Shown: positions 18,809-26,572 of the stretch, piece after piece
Position numbering within the stretch: position 1 is the first letter of the stretch
How the letters are laid out: each line of letters begins with the position of its first letter
Assembly (NCBI GenBank): GCA_016200205.1
Contig: JACQFF010000238.1
Span: 1 to 35,467 of the forward strand
DNA from: Planctomycetia bacterium
GTDB lineage: Bacteria > Planctomycetota > Planctomycetia > Pirellulales > PALSA-1355
Length of the DNA stretch: 35,467 nt
Reading direction: 5' to 3'
Translations under genes and position numbers: made by a program
Notes under the pieces: generated by a model
Told to the model about the DNA's origin: nothing
Seen by the model: the letters and a program-made list of their open reading frames with translations, nothing else
Database searches by the model: none

Positions 18809-18858
18809 GCTCGCCACGGCGAGCAAAGTTTTGTAGGTCCGGCCGCTGCCGGACATGT
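18809..18858. repeat. Double palindrome including REP-like copy 2
   Basis: GCTCGCC-AC-GGCGAGC (18809-18824) is a 7-bp hairpin followed by AAAGTTTT. Directly after it, GTAGGTCCGGC opens a second element in which GTCCGGC (18837-18843) pairs with GCCGGAC (18848-18854), followed by ATGTCC. The second part shares GTAGRTCCGGC...GCCGGACATG with the element at 17541. Confidence 0.5.
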
Positions 18859-19121
18859 CCCGTGAGCGACGCTGCGTCAGCTCGGGTTGTCTACTCACCA
18901 GCCGACATTTGCCATTTGGACCGAGCCTGAAGTCGATCCAGACTCACAGTAGCCATGATTGTACCCCCCCCGTGTGTCAAGGGCCTGCGGGAGTTTTTTC
19001 CGGGATTTTTTCCCCCGGCGGCCCCGCTTCCTTGGTTCTCATGGCCAGAATCATGCCCCCGCGAGGTGCTTTGCAGGGGTTTGTCGCTGGTCGCGCGCGG
19101 CAAATCGAGATCAGATGGCAT

Positions 19122-19140
19122 TGAATTAGCATCGAATTCA
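19122..19140. promoter_or_regulatory. Possible operator of the toxin-antitoxin operon
   Basis: A perfect inverted repeat TGAATT-7 nt-AATTCA lies about 78 bp before the antitoxin ATG. Many antitoxins of this kind bind palindromes in their own promoter region. The repeat is short and could be chance. Confidence 0.25.
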
Positions 19141-19217
19141 CTGCGAAAAAATCAACTCGACGCGGAAGGCAGGTCATGCGAAAATCAAGGTAACTTCAAC
19201 TCTTGAGGATTGGTGAT

Positions 19218-19478
19218 ATGCCCCATCGCGACCAAATCGTTGAGCAAGCTTTGACGCTCACCCCGGAAGACCGGGCCTATGTCGCCGACATGTTGGAACA
19301 GAGCCTGACAAAGGGGGGGGGTGCAACTCCGGAGATTGCCGCGGCGTGGGCTGAGGAAGTGGAGCGACGCATCGCCGCTTACGAGCGTGGAGACACGCAG
19401 GCCGTGGGCGCCGAAGTGGCGATCGACCGCATGCGCCGGTATCTTGCCGAGCACCGTACTCGTAAGGTGCCCTCTTGA
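19218..19478 (+). CDS. Antitoxin, putative addiction module component family
   Basis: An 86-residue acidic protein resembling the 'putative addiction module component' antitoxins: QIVEQALTLTPEDRAYVADML at the start, then AWAEEVERRIAAYERGD, ending in a basic tail. It should neutralise the downstream RelE/ParE-type toxin and may repress the operon. The ATG at 19218 has GAGG 9 nt upstream, which favours it over the in-frame TTG at 19203. The gene contains nine G in a row (19313-19321), coding Lys-Gly-Gly-Gly; slippage there would shift the frame and remove the C-terminal toxin-facing half. Its TGA overlaps the toxin start by 3 nt (TTGA). Confidence 0.85.
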   Translation: MPHRDQIVEQALTLTPEDRAYVADMLEQSLTKGGGATPEIAAAWAEEVERRIAAYERGDTQAVGAEVAIDRMRRYLAEHRTRKVPS

Positions 19479-19783
19479 ATTTTGCGGTCCTACCGGTCGC
19501 GGAACTGGAAGGCGTCGAGGCAGCGGTCTGGTACGACGACCGGCGTTTGGGATTAGGCGATGAATTCTTGGACGAATTGGGGCAAGTGCTCGAACGCATT
19601 CAGGCGGCGCCGGCAAGCTTCGCGTCGTTGGAAGGCTATTTCGGTCAACATGACGTTCGCCGCTGCTTGCTCAAGCGTTTCCCATATGCCGTAATCTTTC
19701 GCTGGCGGCCAGAGGAAGTGCTGATCGTCGCGGTCGGCCATGTGCGGCGTCGGCCTTTTTACTGGCTGGATAGGCTCGGCTGA
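19475..19783 (+). CDS. RelE/ParE-family toxin
   Basis: A 102-residue small basic protein with the RelE/ParE layout: an N-terminal strand and helix (VAELEGVEAAVWYDD), GLGDEFLDELGQVLERIQ, then CLLKRFPYAVIFRWRPEEVLIVAVGHVRRRPFYW. Members either cleave mRNA at the ribosome or poison gyrase; the sequence does not decide between these. The start codon is TTG inside the antitoxin stop (TTGA), so translation should be coupled to the antitoxin, which would keep toxin below antitoxin. It is convergent with nadE. Confidence 0.88.
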   Translation: MNFAVLPVAELEGVEAAVWYDDRRLGLGDEFLDELGQVLERIQAAPASFASLEGYFGQHDVRRCLLKRFPYAVIFRWRPEEVLIVAVGHVRRRPFYWLDRLG

Positions 19784-19830
19784 GCGGCCGTCGGGGCGGG
19801 TCTGGCACGTTCCGCGGTCAACCGGTCCGC

Positions 19831-20670
19831 TCAAGTTCCCCAATCGCGCGGATAGCGGAAGTCGCGGTCGACGGTGCGATGGGTCAGCTTGGCGATTACC
19901 GGCAGGCGGCGTTTGTATTGATTGCGGCGGATCATGCGCAGGACGCGCTCGATAAAGTCGGGAGCGAAGCCCGCGCGGACTAATTGTGCCGGCTGCCAGC
20001 GGCGGTCGACGAGCAACACCAGTAGCCGATCGACGTCGGCGTAGGTAAACCCGAGCTCTCCTTCATCGGTTTGCCCGACCCACAGATCGCCGCTGGGGTC
20101 CTTGTTCAGAATCTGCGCTGGCACGTTCAAATGCGCGGCCAATTGCCGCAATTGAGTTTTATATAAATCGCCGACGGGATTGATGGCTGATGCCAGATCG
20201 CCGAACTGCGTGCTATAGCCCAACAGCAATTCCGTTTTGTTGCTGGTGCCCAGCACCAGAGCGTCGAACGCGGCGCTTTGGTCATACAAGATGGTCATCC
20301 GTTCCCGGGCGCATTTGTTGGCCAGCCGCATCCGCGAGGCATCCGGCAAGCCGCCAAAATAGGCATCGATTTGCGAGGTGATCGGCACGTCGAGGCTGTT
20401 TACGCCCAGCGCGGCGATTGCCGCCTGGCTGTCTTCGCGCGTGGCTTGGCTCGACGTTTTGTAGGGCATTGTCACAACCAGCACGTTCTGGGGCCCAAGA
20501 GCTTTCACCGCCAAATAGGCCACGACGCTGGAGTCGATGCCGCCTGAAAGCCCTAAAACGGCGCGGTGAAAACCGGCGCGCGTGATCTCGTTGCGAATGA
20601 ATCGCACGAGGATTTCCTCGACCAACCGGGGGTTGATCGTCAGTTCGGCGTGGGTGGAATCAGCTTTCAT
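19831..20670 (-). CDS. nadE: NAD+ synthetase, synthetase subunit
   Basis: A 279-residue ATP-pyrophosphatase-fold enzyme that amidates deamido-NAD+ to NAD+. The PP-loop SGGIDSS is at 42-48. Other motifs are LGTSNKTELLLGYSTQFGD, DLYKTQL and DPSGDLWVGQTDEGELGFTY, all typical of NadE. The C-terminus (NQYKRRLPVIAKL) is normal. It has no nitrilase domain of its own, but the preceding gene encodes one and overlaps it by 11 nt, so the pair may act together as a glutamine-dependent enzyme. The ATG is inside the end of that upstream gene, implying coupled translation. Confidence 0.95.
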   Translation of the reverse strand: MKADSTHAELTINPRLVEEILVRFIRNEITRAGFHRAVLGLSGGIDSSVVAYLAVKALGPQNVLVVTMPYKTSSQATREDSQAAIAALGVNSLDVPITSQIDAYFGGLPDASRMRLANKCARERMTILYDQSAAFDALVLGTSNKTELLLGYSTQFGDLASAINPVGDLYKTQLRQLAAHLNVPAQILNKDPSGDLWVGQTDEGELGFTYADVDRLLVLLVDRRWQPAQLVRAGFAPDFIERVLRMIRRNQYKRRLPVIAKLTHRTVDRDFRYPRDWGT

Positions 20671-21583
20671 AACGCCGCCGTTTGACCCGCTGGAGTTCTT
20701 CGATGGTCAGGAGCAACTGTTCGTCGCGTCCCAAGGGCGTAATCAATCGCTGTCGTCGCAGTTCGGCCAAATCGCAAGCGGCAATGGTCAGACACTCGTC
20801 GAACGGCGGGGCCTCGGCCAGGATCCGGCCGTCGGGGCCAACCACCATGCTGCCGCCAAAAAAGCAAAGGCCATCCTCGAAACCGACGCGATTAACCACG
20901 ATTACCAGCGCGCCGAGCAGTTGTGAAAACGTGCGCGCCAATAGCTCGTAGGTTTCCGCGGTGCGAATCTTGGGGCCATCCACGCCCCGGGCCGGCGAAT
21001 TGATAATGCAGATCAACACGTCGACTTCCTCGGCCTGCATGATCGTCGCCGCCGAGACGTGCCACAGATCTTCGCAAACCAGCATGCCCACCCGGCCAAA
21101 ACGCTCGGCATTGAAGGCCCGAAATCGGTTGCCGGCGGAAAAATAGCGCTGCTCCTCGAACAGGCCGTAGGTCGGCAAATACACTTTGCGATGGACGTGT
21201 ACCAGGTGTCCGGCTTGGGAGTAAAACGCGGCGTTAAAGAACTGATGGCCGGAGGCTTCCTCGACGAAGCCGGCCACCAGGCCCATCGGACCGGCGGCCT
21301 CCATGAGCTGCGAAATCTCGAGGCTCCCGCGGCTCATGGCCACTTCGGGCACCATGTCGCGCAAAAAGTAACCCGTCAGCGACAGTTCGGGAAAGACGAT
21401 CAAATCGGCATTTTCTCGCTTGGCTGCCGCGATCCGTTCGAGATGTTTGGCCACGTTGCGCTGCCGATCGCCCAAAATGGGCGCGATCTGAGCCAAAGCC
21501 ACGCGCAGATCGGTTCGCTCAGGGTTCTCCAATAGCTGCGGCGCGGTCGCCGGCTGCTCGACGTACTTGGTGGAAGTTGGCAC
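20660..21583 (-). CDS. Nitrilase-fold glutaminase, probable partner of NadE
   Basis: A 307-residue carbon-nitrogen hydrolase if started at GTG 21583 (an in-frame TTG at 21622 would add 13 residues; neither has a good ribosome binding site). The catalytic triad of the family is complete: Glu66 in FPELSLTGY, Lys133 in HRKVYLPTYGLFEE and Cys170 in MLVCEDLWH. These motif forms match the N-terminal glutaminase domain of glutamine-dependent NAD+ synthetases (LRVALAQIAPILGD start). It likely releases ammonia from glutamine for nadE, which it overlaps by 11 nt. In many bacteria the two domains are one protein; here they are separate. A general amidase role is the alternative. Confidence 0.85.
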   Translation of the reverse strand: MPTSTKYVEQPATAPQLLENPERTDLRVALAQIAPILGDRQRNVAKHLERIAAAKRENADLIVFPELSLTGYFLRDMVPEVAMSRGSLEISQLMEAAGPMGLVAGFVEEASGHQFFNAAFYSQAGHLVHVHRKVYLPTYGLFEEQRYFSAGNRFRAFNAERFGRVGMLVCEDLWHVSAATIMQAEEVDVLICIINSPARGVDGPKIRTAETYELLARTFSQLLGALVIVVNRVGFEDGLCFFGGSMVVGPDGRILAEAPPFDECLTIAACDLAELRRQRLITPLGRDEQLLLTIEELQRVKRRRYES

Positions 21584-21767
21584 GAATCGTTCTACCGGAG
21601 AAAAAGGAACAAGCAGCCCCAAAGGCCCACTATTGGTAGCTTCGACCCTCTCTTAGGCGCTGTCAAGCGGCCACCGCCGATCCGCGGTGCTTGGTAGGGA
21701 AAACGAACAGCCGCGCTGGCGGTTTCACCAACGCGGCTGTCTTCACGCGACCCCTTCTCCCCAAGCC

Positions 21768-22115
21768 CTACTCCGCAGCCACCGGATCTTGCAAGCGGGC
21801 CAAATTCCATTGTCGGGTTTGGCCGTTCTGGAAATGCAAGGAAACCGGACCAGCGGCTTGTGTTAAGTTTGGCAAAGACGTTTCGAACACGAAGGGACCT
21901 TTGTTGCCCACGGTCCAAGCGACGCGCTGCGTTTTCTTGTCAACGGCGCCTTGGGGGCCGTTGCCGCTCGGGCGAATATTACTGGCTGGTTGTTCGCCAT
22001 CGCCGACGGCACGAGGCGCTGGATGATGTGCGCGGCCGCCGCGAGCTTGCAACTGAGTGGCGGTGAATCCCACAACCGATGCGAACGCCAACGCCAGCCA
22101 GATACTCGTTTTCAT
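21768..22115 (-). CDS. Small secreted hypothetical protein
   Basis: A 115-residue protein with a signal peptide of about 24 residues (MKTSIWLALAFASVVGFTA). A His/Pro/Gly-rich low-complexity segment follows, then a compact region of about 60-115 with WTVGNKGPFVFETSLPNL and VSLHFQNGQTRQWNL, which looks like a small beta domain. No family is recognised. The ATG has GAGGTG about 9 nt upstream. It stands between the nitrilase-type gene and the thioredoxin-like lipoprotein gene on the same strand, with spacers of about 185 nt on each side, so it is probably transcribed on its own. Confidence 0.65.
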   Translation of the reverse strand: MKTSIWLALAFASVVGFTATQLQARGGRAHHPAPRAVGDGEQPASNIRPSGNGPQGAVDKKTQRVAWTVGNKGPFVFETSLPNLTQAAGPVSLHFQNGQTRQWNLARLQDPVAAE

Positions 22116-22304
22116 CGTTCAGGCACCTCATCGGGACAGGCTAGAAGTCTTGAACGACATGGCCAGCCGTGGCTGGATCTGCCGAGGGGACACTGAAGCC
22201 TAGCTCACGACGAACACGAGCGGCGGGTCGCAGAGAGGTTTGCCGGCATCGCGGCTGATGAGCGACGTAAGTCGTCTATTGAGCAGCATTTACGAGCAGG
22301 CATG

Positions 22305-23105
22305 TCAAGGGCTTTGCTGCCTGATGGAGGGGTTCTGGCGCAACTGAAAGCGAATGGCTTGGGTCAGCTCTCGGCGAGTCGTGCGCGAGTATTCGATGTC
22401 GAGCCAGGCGATCTTGCCCGCGGCGTCGATGAGATAGGTGCGGGGAATTCTTTTGGTGGCAATCTGGCCGAAAGCGGCGCCTCGCGGATCGCTCAGGATC
22501 GGGAAATGGGCGTTGGCAGTCTTCGCTAGCTCGCCGGTCAACTGCGGGTCGTCGCCCACGTTGATGCCAACCACAGCCACTCCGTGGCCAGAAAATCGCT
22601 CGGCAACGTCTGGCCCCAGATCGGTCAGCTCTTGGACGGCATTAGGCTGGGCGCCGTTCCAAAACAAAACTACGGTGAGCTTGGACCCCATGAGTCCACC
22701 GAGCGTCCGTGGGGTGCCTTGCAAATCGGCAAGTTGCAACTCGGGCAGGGTGCCTCCCACCCCAACTAAGCAAGTTTGTGCGTGCGCCTGGCTCAGCACG
22801 ACTTGCGGCATGGTCAACTCCGCCGCTTGGGGATCATCGAACGGTTGCGGCGCTTGAGCAACGGAAGCCACGTCAGTCGCGTCGGAAGCGGGATTAGTTG
22901 CGACAATTCCGTGGGTAGCTAGGACTCGGGGAGGTGTTTCGGCGGGTGCTTTGACCTTCACCTCATATCTCAACGGCTTGGGTTTCGACGAATCAGCCTG
23001 CGCCGTCGATTTGTCGGCAGACGGAGAACTTTGGTTGCAACCCCACGCTGTCAGGGCCAAGGCGACTAGCGTAGCACCGCGGCAGGAAAACGCTCGAACG
23101 CGCAT
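22305..23105 (-). CDS. Thioredoxin-fold (AhpC/TSA-TlpA-like) lipoprotein lacking the CxxC motif
   Basis: A 266-residue predicted lipoprotein (lipobox AWGC, Cys23). A disordered linker to about residue 110 precedes a redoxin-type domain: LPELQLADLQGTPRTLGGL, VVLFWNGAQPNAVQEL, GVAVVGINVGDD, FPILSDPRGAAFG and RIPRTYLIDAAGKIAWLD. The position of the redox motif after the FW strand reads NGAQPNA (150-156), so both active cysteines are missing, while the cis-Pro (Pro221) is kept. It cannot act as a normal thiol-disulfide enzyme and is more likely a binding protein. The ATG at 23105 has GGAG 8 nt upstream, better than the in-frame TTG at 23111. It lies downstream of aspS by about 90 nt. Confidence 0.8.
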   Translation of the reverse strand: MRVRAFSCRGATLVALALTAWGCNQSSPSADKSTAQADSSKPKPLRYEVKVKAPAETPPRVLATHGIVATNPASDATDVASVAQAPQPFDDPQAAELTMPQVVLSQAHAQTCLVGVGGTLPELQLADLQGTPRTLGGLMGSKLTVVLFWNGAQPNAVQELTDLGPDVAERFSGHGVAVVGINVGDDPQLTGELAKTANAHFPILSDPRGAAFGQIATKRIPRTYLIDAAGKIAWLDIEYSRTTRRELTQAIRFQLRQNPSIRQQSP

Positions 23106-23196
23106 TTGCAAAACTCCGTTGCTTGCGTATGGCTCGAATTGGCGCTATTGGACCTGGGCAAGACGGCCGTCATTTTCGCCGGCGGACCGCATCTGG

Positions 23197-24984
23197 TCAA
23201 CGCCTGGACGGAGCTTCGCTGGCGCGAATTTGAATGCCTAGCTCGCGCAGTTGTTGAGGGTCCACCGGACCGGGGGCTTCGGTCATCAAGTCGGTGGCCT
23301 TTTGCGTCTTCGGAAACGCGATGCAATCGCGAATGTTGTCCAAACCGCCAAAAAGCATCACCCAGCGATCAATTCCCAAGGCGATGCCGCCATGAGGCGG
23401 AGCGCCATAAGCCAGTGCGTCGAGCAAGAATCCGAATCGCTCACGCGCTTGCGCCGGATCAATGCCCAATAGCCCAAACACCTGCTGCTGGACTTGTGGA
23501 TCGTGAATCCGAATCGTGCCGCCGCCCGCCTCGGAACCATTGATCACCAGGTCGTAAGCTTGTGCGCGGCACTTGCCCGGATCGGAAGCCAATAGCGGCA
23601 GATCTTGCGGCCGTGGGGCGGTGAACGGATGGTGCATGGCCGCCCAGCAATGGGACTCTTCGTCTCGGGCAAACATCGGAAACTCGACGATCCAAGAGAA
23701 ATTCTTGGTGTTCGGGTCGTAAAGCTTCAATTCTTCGCCGAACCTCTTTCGCAACGCATACAGGGCTTTGCATGTCACCTCGAATTGATCGGCCACAAAC
23801 AGCAGCAAGTCGCCGGGCTGGGCGGCCGTCCGCTCGGCAATTTTGCCCAACAGCGCCGGGCTGAAGTTTTTGGCAATCGGGGAGGCCAGCGTGCGGCCCT
23901 CCTCGACTTTGAACCAGGCCAGGCCCTTGGCGGCGAAATCCTGCATCACGTAGTTCGTCAATTCGTCGATGCCTTTACGCGAGTAATTGGCCGCGGCTCC
24001 CTTGACGTTGATGCCACGGACGCGTCCACCTCCGTCGGCCGTAGCTCGAAAAACGCGAAAGTCGGTCTCCTTGGCCAAGTCGGTGATGTCGACCAGTTCC
24101 ATGCCGAAACGCAAGTCGGGCGCGTCGTGTCCAAAACGCTCCATCGCCTCGTCATACGTCATACGCGGCAACGGCAGCTTGACCTCTTGGCCGAGTACCT
24201 CTTTGGCCAAACGCGCCACGAGCCCGTCGATCAGGCCGATGATGTCGTCGCTGTCGACGAACGACATTTCCATATCGAGTTGCGTGAACTCGGGCTGGCG
24301 ATCTGCCCGCAGGTCTTCGTCGCGGAAGCAGCGGGCCACCTGCACATAGCGATCGTAGCCGGCGATCATCAAAATCTGTTTGTAAAGCTGCGGCGATTGC
24401 GGCAGAGCGTAGAAACTGCCATGGTGGATCCTGCTGGGGACCAGATAATCGCGGGCTCCTTCGGGCGTGCTGCGGCCGAGCATGGGCGTTTCAACGTCGA
24501 CGAAGTCGTGCTCGTCGAAAAACGCGCGCATGCCGCGAATGATCCGATGCCGCAGAAGCATCGTGGCTTGCTGCTCGGGCCGCCGTAGGTCGAGATAACG
24601 ATACTTCAGCCGCAGATCCTCGTTGGGCAGCTCCTTGGCCCCCGGTTGAAACGGTGGAGTAAGGCTTTTGTTGAGGATCATCAAACGCTGGGGATGCACC
24701 TCGATTTCGCCGGTAGCCAGCCGCGGATTGGTAGTGCCTTCCGGGCGGTGGGCGACTTTGCCGGCGACCGCGACGACAAACTCGCTTCGTAGTGTGCGGG
24801 CCGATTCCTGGTTCTCCGGACCACTTTCGGGACCAAATACGATCTGCGTCTTGCCATACCTGTCGCGCAGGTCGATAAACAGCCCGCCGCCATGGTCTCG
24901 ATAGCTGTCGACCCACCCGCAGAGGGTCACTTCCTGGCCGATATTCTCGGCCCTCAACTCGCCACATGTATGAGATCGAATCAA
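23197..24984 (-). CDS. aspS: Aspartyl-tRNA synthetase
   Basis: A 595-residue bacterial-type class II synthetase that charges tRNA-Asp. The N-terminal OB-fold anticodon-binding domain (GWVDSYRDHGGGLFIDLRDR) is followed by motif 2 (CFRDEDLRADRQPEFTQLD), the GAD insertion domain of bacterial AspRS, and motif 3 (GIALGIDRW) near the C-terminus. The residue after RD in the OB fold is His31; in bacterial AspRS, His here goes with non-discriminating enzymes that also charge tRNA-Asn, while discriminating E. coli-type enzymes have Leu. The start codon is TTG, backed by GGAG at 7-nt spacing; the protein begins exactly where the family does. Confidence 0.97.
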   Translation of the reverse strand: MIRSHTCGELRAENIGQEVTLCGWVDSYRDHGGGLFIDLRDRYGKTQIVFGPESGPENQESARTLRSEFVVAVAGKVAHRPEGTTNPRLATGEIEVHPQRLMILNKSLTPPFQPGAKELPNEDLRLKYRYLDLRRPEQQATMLLRHRIIRGMRAFFDEHDFVDVETPMLGRSTPEGARDYLVPSRIHHGSFYALPQSPQLYKQILMIAGYDRYVQVARCFRDEDLRADRQPEFTQLDMEMSFVDSDDIIGLIDGLVARLAKEVLGQEVKLPLPRMTYDEAMERFGHDAPDLRFGMELVDITDLAKETDFRVFRATADGGGRVRGINVKGAAANYSRKGIDELTNYVMQDFAAKGLAWFKVEEGRTLASPIAKNFSPALLGKIAERTAAQPGDLLLFVADQFEVTCKALYALRKRFGEELKLYDPNTKNFSWIVEFPMFARDEESHCWAAMHHPFTAPRPQDLPLLASDPGKCRAQAYDLVINGSEAGGGTIRIHDPQVQQQVFGLLGIDPAQARERFGFLLDALAYGAPPHGGIALGIDRWVMLFGGLDNIRDCIAFPKTQKATDLMTEAPGPVDPQQLRELGIQIRASEAPSRR

Positions 24985-25104
24985 CGCTCAACTCCTCGCC
25001 AGTTACAGCGGTTTACCCACGGTTTCGCGTTACAGAATCGCCTATCTTACTCTAGACACACCCGCGGGGGAAAGGTGACAGATCGGCCATGGCGTCGCCA
25101 AAAG

Positions 25105-26046
25105 TCAGGCCTCGGTGCCGGCAATGCGCCTGGCCAAACCGGGAGCGTCAAACGGCTGCTCAATATCAACCCACCGACATTCGCTCAAACTGCGGAACCA
25201 GGTCAGTTGGCGTTTGGCAAATTGCCGGGTGCGAAGCTTTACAAGCGCGATTGTGTCGGGAAGATTGCGAACGCCCTTGAAATGTTCGATGGCCTCGCGA
25301 TAGCCGACGGCTTGAGCGGCAGTGTGGCTCGGCGGGCGAGTTCGCGCCAAAAGCGCTCGAACCTCGTCGAGCAACCCTGCCGCGAACATCGCGTCGACTC
25401 GCGCGTCGATCCGCCCCAGCAATTCCTTCTTGGGCCAGCGGAGCGTAAAAACGCGACACTGGTCGGCGGGCCGCGCGCGGTCAAATTGCCGTTGCAAATC
25501 GGTAATCGACTGGCCCGTTTTCTCCCAGACCTCGAGCGCTCGAATCACGCGGCGCGTATCGCGCGGGTGCAATCGCCTGGCGCTTCGAGCGTCGACCTGA
25601 GTCAACCGTGCATACACGCTTTCGGCACCCTCGCTTTGGGCAATGGCTTGCAAGCGGCGGCGTAGATCCCAATCGGCCGGCGGCCCGGAAAAAATGCCGC
25701 GTAAAAGCGACTTCAAATATAGTGGCGTGCCGCCGACAAACAGCGGCACGCGGCCGCGATCGGCGATTTGACGGACGGCATCCCGCGCGGCCGCCACGTA
25801 CTGCGCCAAGCTGTATTCCTGGTCAGGCTCGATCACGTCAATCAGATGATGGCGCACGGCACGGCGCTCTTCAATCGTGGGCTTGGCGGTGCCGATGTCC
25901 ATGCCGCGATACAAGGCCATCGAGTCGAGCGAAATAATCTCAGCCCCCAGGCGCTGGGCCAATGCCAAACCAACGGCCGTCTTTCCGCTCGCGGTCGGAC
26001 CGGTGAGGAACCAGCAATCACCAGGGGCAACCAAAGGAGAGCTCAT
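25105..26046 (-). CDS. miaA: tRNA dimethylallyltransferase
   Basis: A 313-residue enzyme that adds a dimethylallyl group to A37 of tRNAs reading codons that begin with U. The P-loop GPTASGKT is at 16-23, followed by DSMALYRGMDIGTAKP, the HHLID segment, LFVGGTPLYLKSLLRGIF and RRVIRALEV. Length and order are normal. The C-terminal ending (RQFAKRQLTWFR) is also typical. It starts at ATG 26046 with a weak ribosome binding site, ends about 120 nt from the aspS start and is divergent from hisE. Nothing unusual was seen. Confidence 0.96.
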   Translation of the reverse strand: MSSPLVAPGDCWFLTGPTASGKTAVGLALAQRLGAEIISLDSMALYRGMDIGTAKPTIEERRAVRHHLIDVIEPDQEYSLAQYVAAARDAVRQIADRGRVPLFVGGTPLYLKSLLRGIFSGPPADWDLRRRLQAIAQSEGAESVYARLTQVDARSARRLHPRDTRRVIRALEVWEKTGQSITDLQRQFDRARPADQCRVFTLRWPKKELLGRIDARVDAMFAAGLLDEVRALLARTRPPSHTAAQAVGYREAIEHFKGVRNLPDTIALVKLRTRQFAKRQLTWFRSLSECRWVDIEQPFDAPGLARRIAGTEA

Positions 26047-26133
26047 CGATGTGGCATCAAAAATGGGGACGGGAGCTTGCGGTTATAAGTCGTAAGGGGC
26101 TGATGCGGCCAAGACTTCGGGTTACACGGTCGC

Positions 26134-26162
26134 TTGCGGACTGGGCCCTCAGAGCCTACATT
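26134..26162 (+). promoter_or_regulatory. Weak candidate promoter for hisE-hisG
   Basis: TTGCGG (26134-26139), a 17-nt spacer and TACATT (26157-26162). Each hexamer matches 4 of 6 consensus bases. It lies about 50 bp before the hisE start and is offered only as a match. Confidence 0.2.
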
Positions 26163-26209
26163 GCCAAGAATCGTAAACAATGGCAATTCCGTGTTGAAGG
26201 CGCCGATCC

Positions 26210-26572
26210 GTGGGCGATGCCGATTCCATTCTCGCTCGATTGATGACCGTGATCGAGGACCGAAAGGCGAAACCCTCGGAAAAATCGTACACCAACCGGC
26301 TGCTGGCCGGTGGCGTGGAGAAGATCGGGGCCAAAATCGTCGAGGAAGCTGCCGAAGTTGTCGCCGCGGCGGCCGAACCTGGTCCCGACGGTCGGACTCA
26401 TACCATCTACGAAGCCGCCGACGTCGTTTATCATTTGTTCGTGCTGTTGGGCTACCGCGACATTTCCTTGGCCGAAGTCGAAGCTGAGTTGGCGCGGCGG
26501 TTCGGCATCTCCGGCTTGGATGAAAAAGCCTCGCGCGCCAACCAAGGCAAGCCCCCCGCGGGAACTTCATGA
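26210..26572 (+). CDS. hisE: Phosphoribosyl-ATP pyrophosphohydrolase
   Basis: A 120-residue all-alpha MazG-like enzyme for the second step of histidine biosynthesis: hydrolysis of phosphoribosyl-ATP to phosphoribosyl-AMP. Motifs include SYTNRLLAGGVEKIGAKIVEEAAEV and YEAADVVYHLFVLL, which carry the metal-binding acidic residues. The start is GTG at 26210, preceded by GAAGG; an in-frame TGA lies 15 nt upstream. It is a stand-alone HisE without the HisI domain. Its stop overlaps the hisG start as ATGA, so the two are translationally coupled. No other his gene is in the window. Confidence 0.93.
   Translation: MGDADSILARLMTVIEDRKAKPSEKSYTNRLLAGGVEKIGAKIVEEAAEVVAAAAEPGPDGRTHTIYEAADVVYHLFVLLGYRDISLAEVEAELARRFGISGLDEKASRANQGKPPAGTS

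Larger units (their letters stand above)
18430..19217. other. Palindrome-rich intergenic region upstream of the PEP-CTERM and toxin-antitoxin genes
   Basis: A 788-bp non-coding stretch between divergent genes. It holds an 80-bp element with inverted ends (18501-18580), two adjacent hairpins (18809-18824 and 18837-18854), a run of eight C (18964-18971), a C/T-rich CCGGGATTTTTTCCCCCGG block near 19000-19020 and a small inverted repeat (19122-19140). Short open frames here have no coding character. It looks like repeat-collecting accessory DNA. Confidence 0.6.

Noticed and set aside
18855-19206. Several 66-89 residue frames upstream of the toxin-antitoxin pair
   Set aside because: They overlap each other on both strands, contain homopolymer runs and palindromes, and show no coding character.
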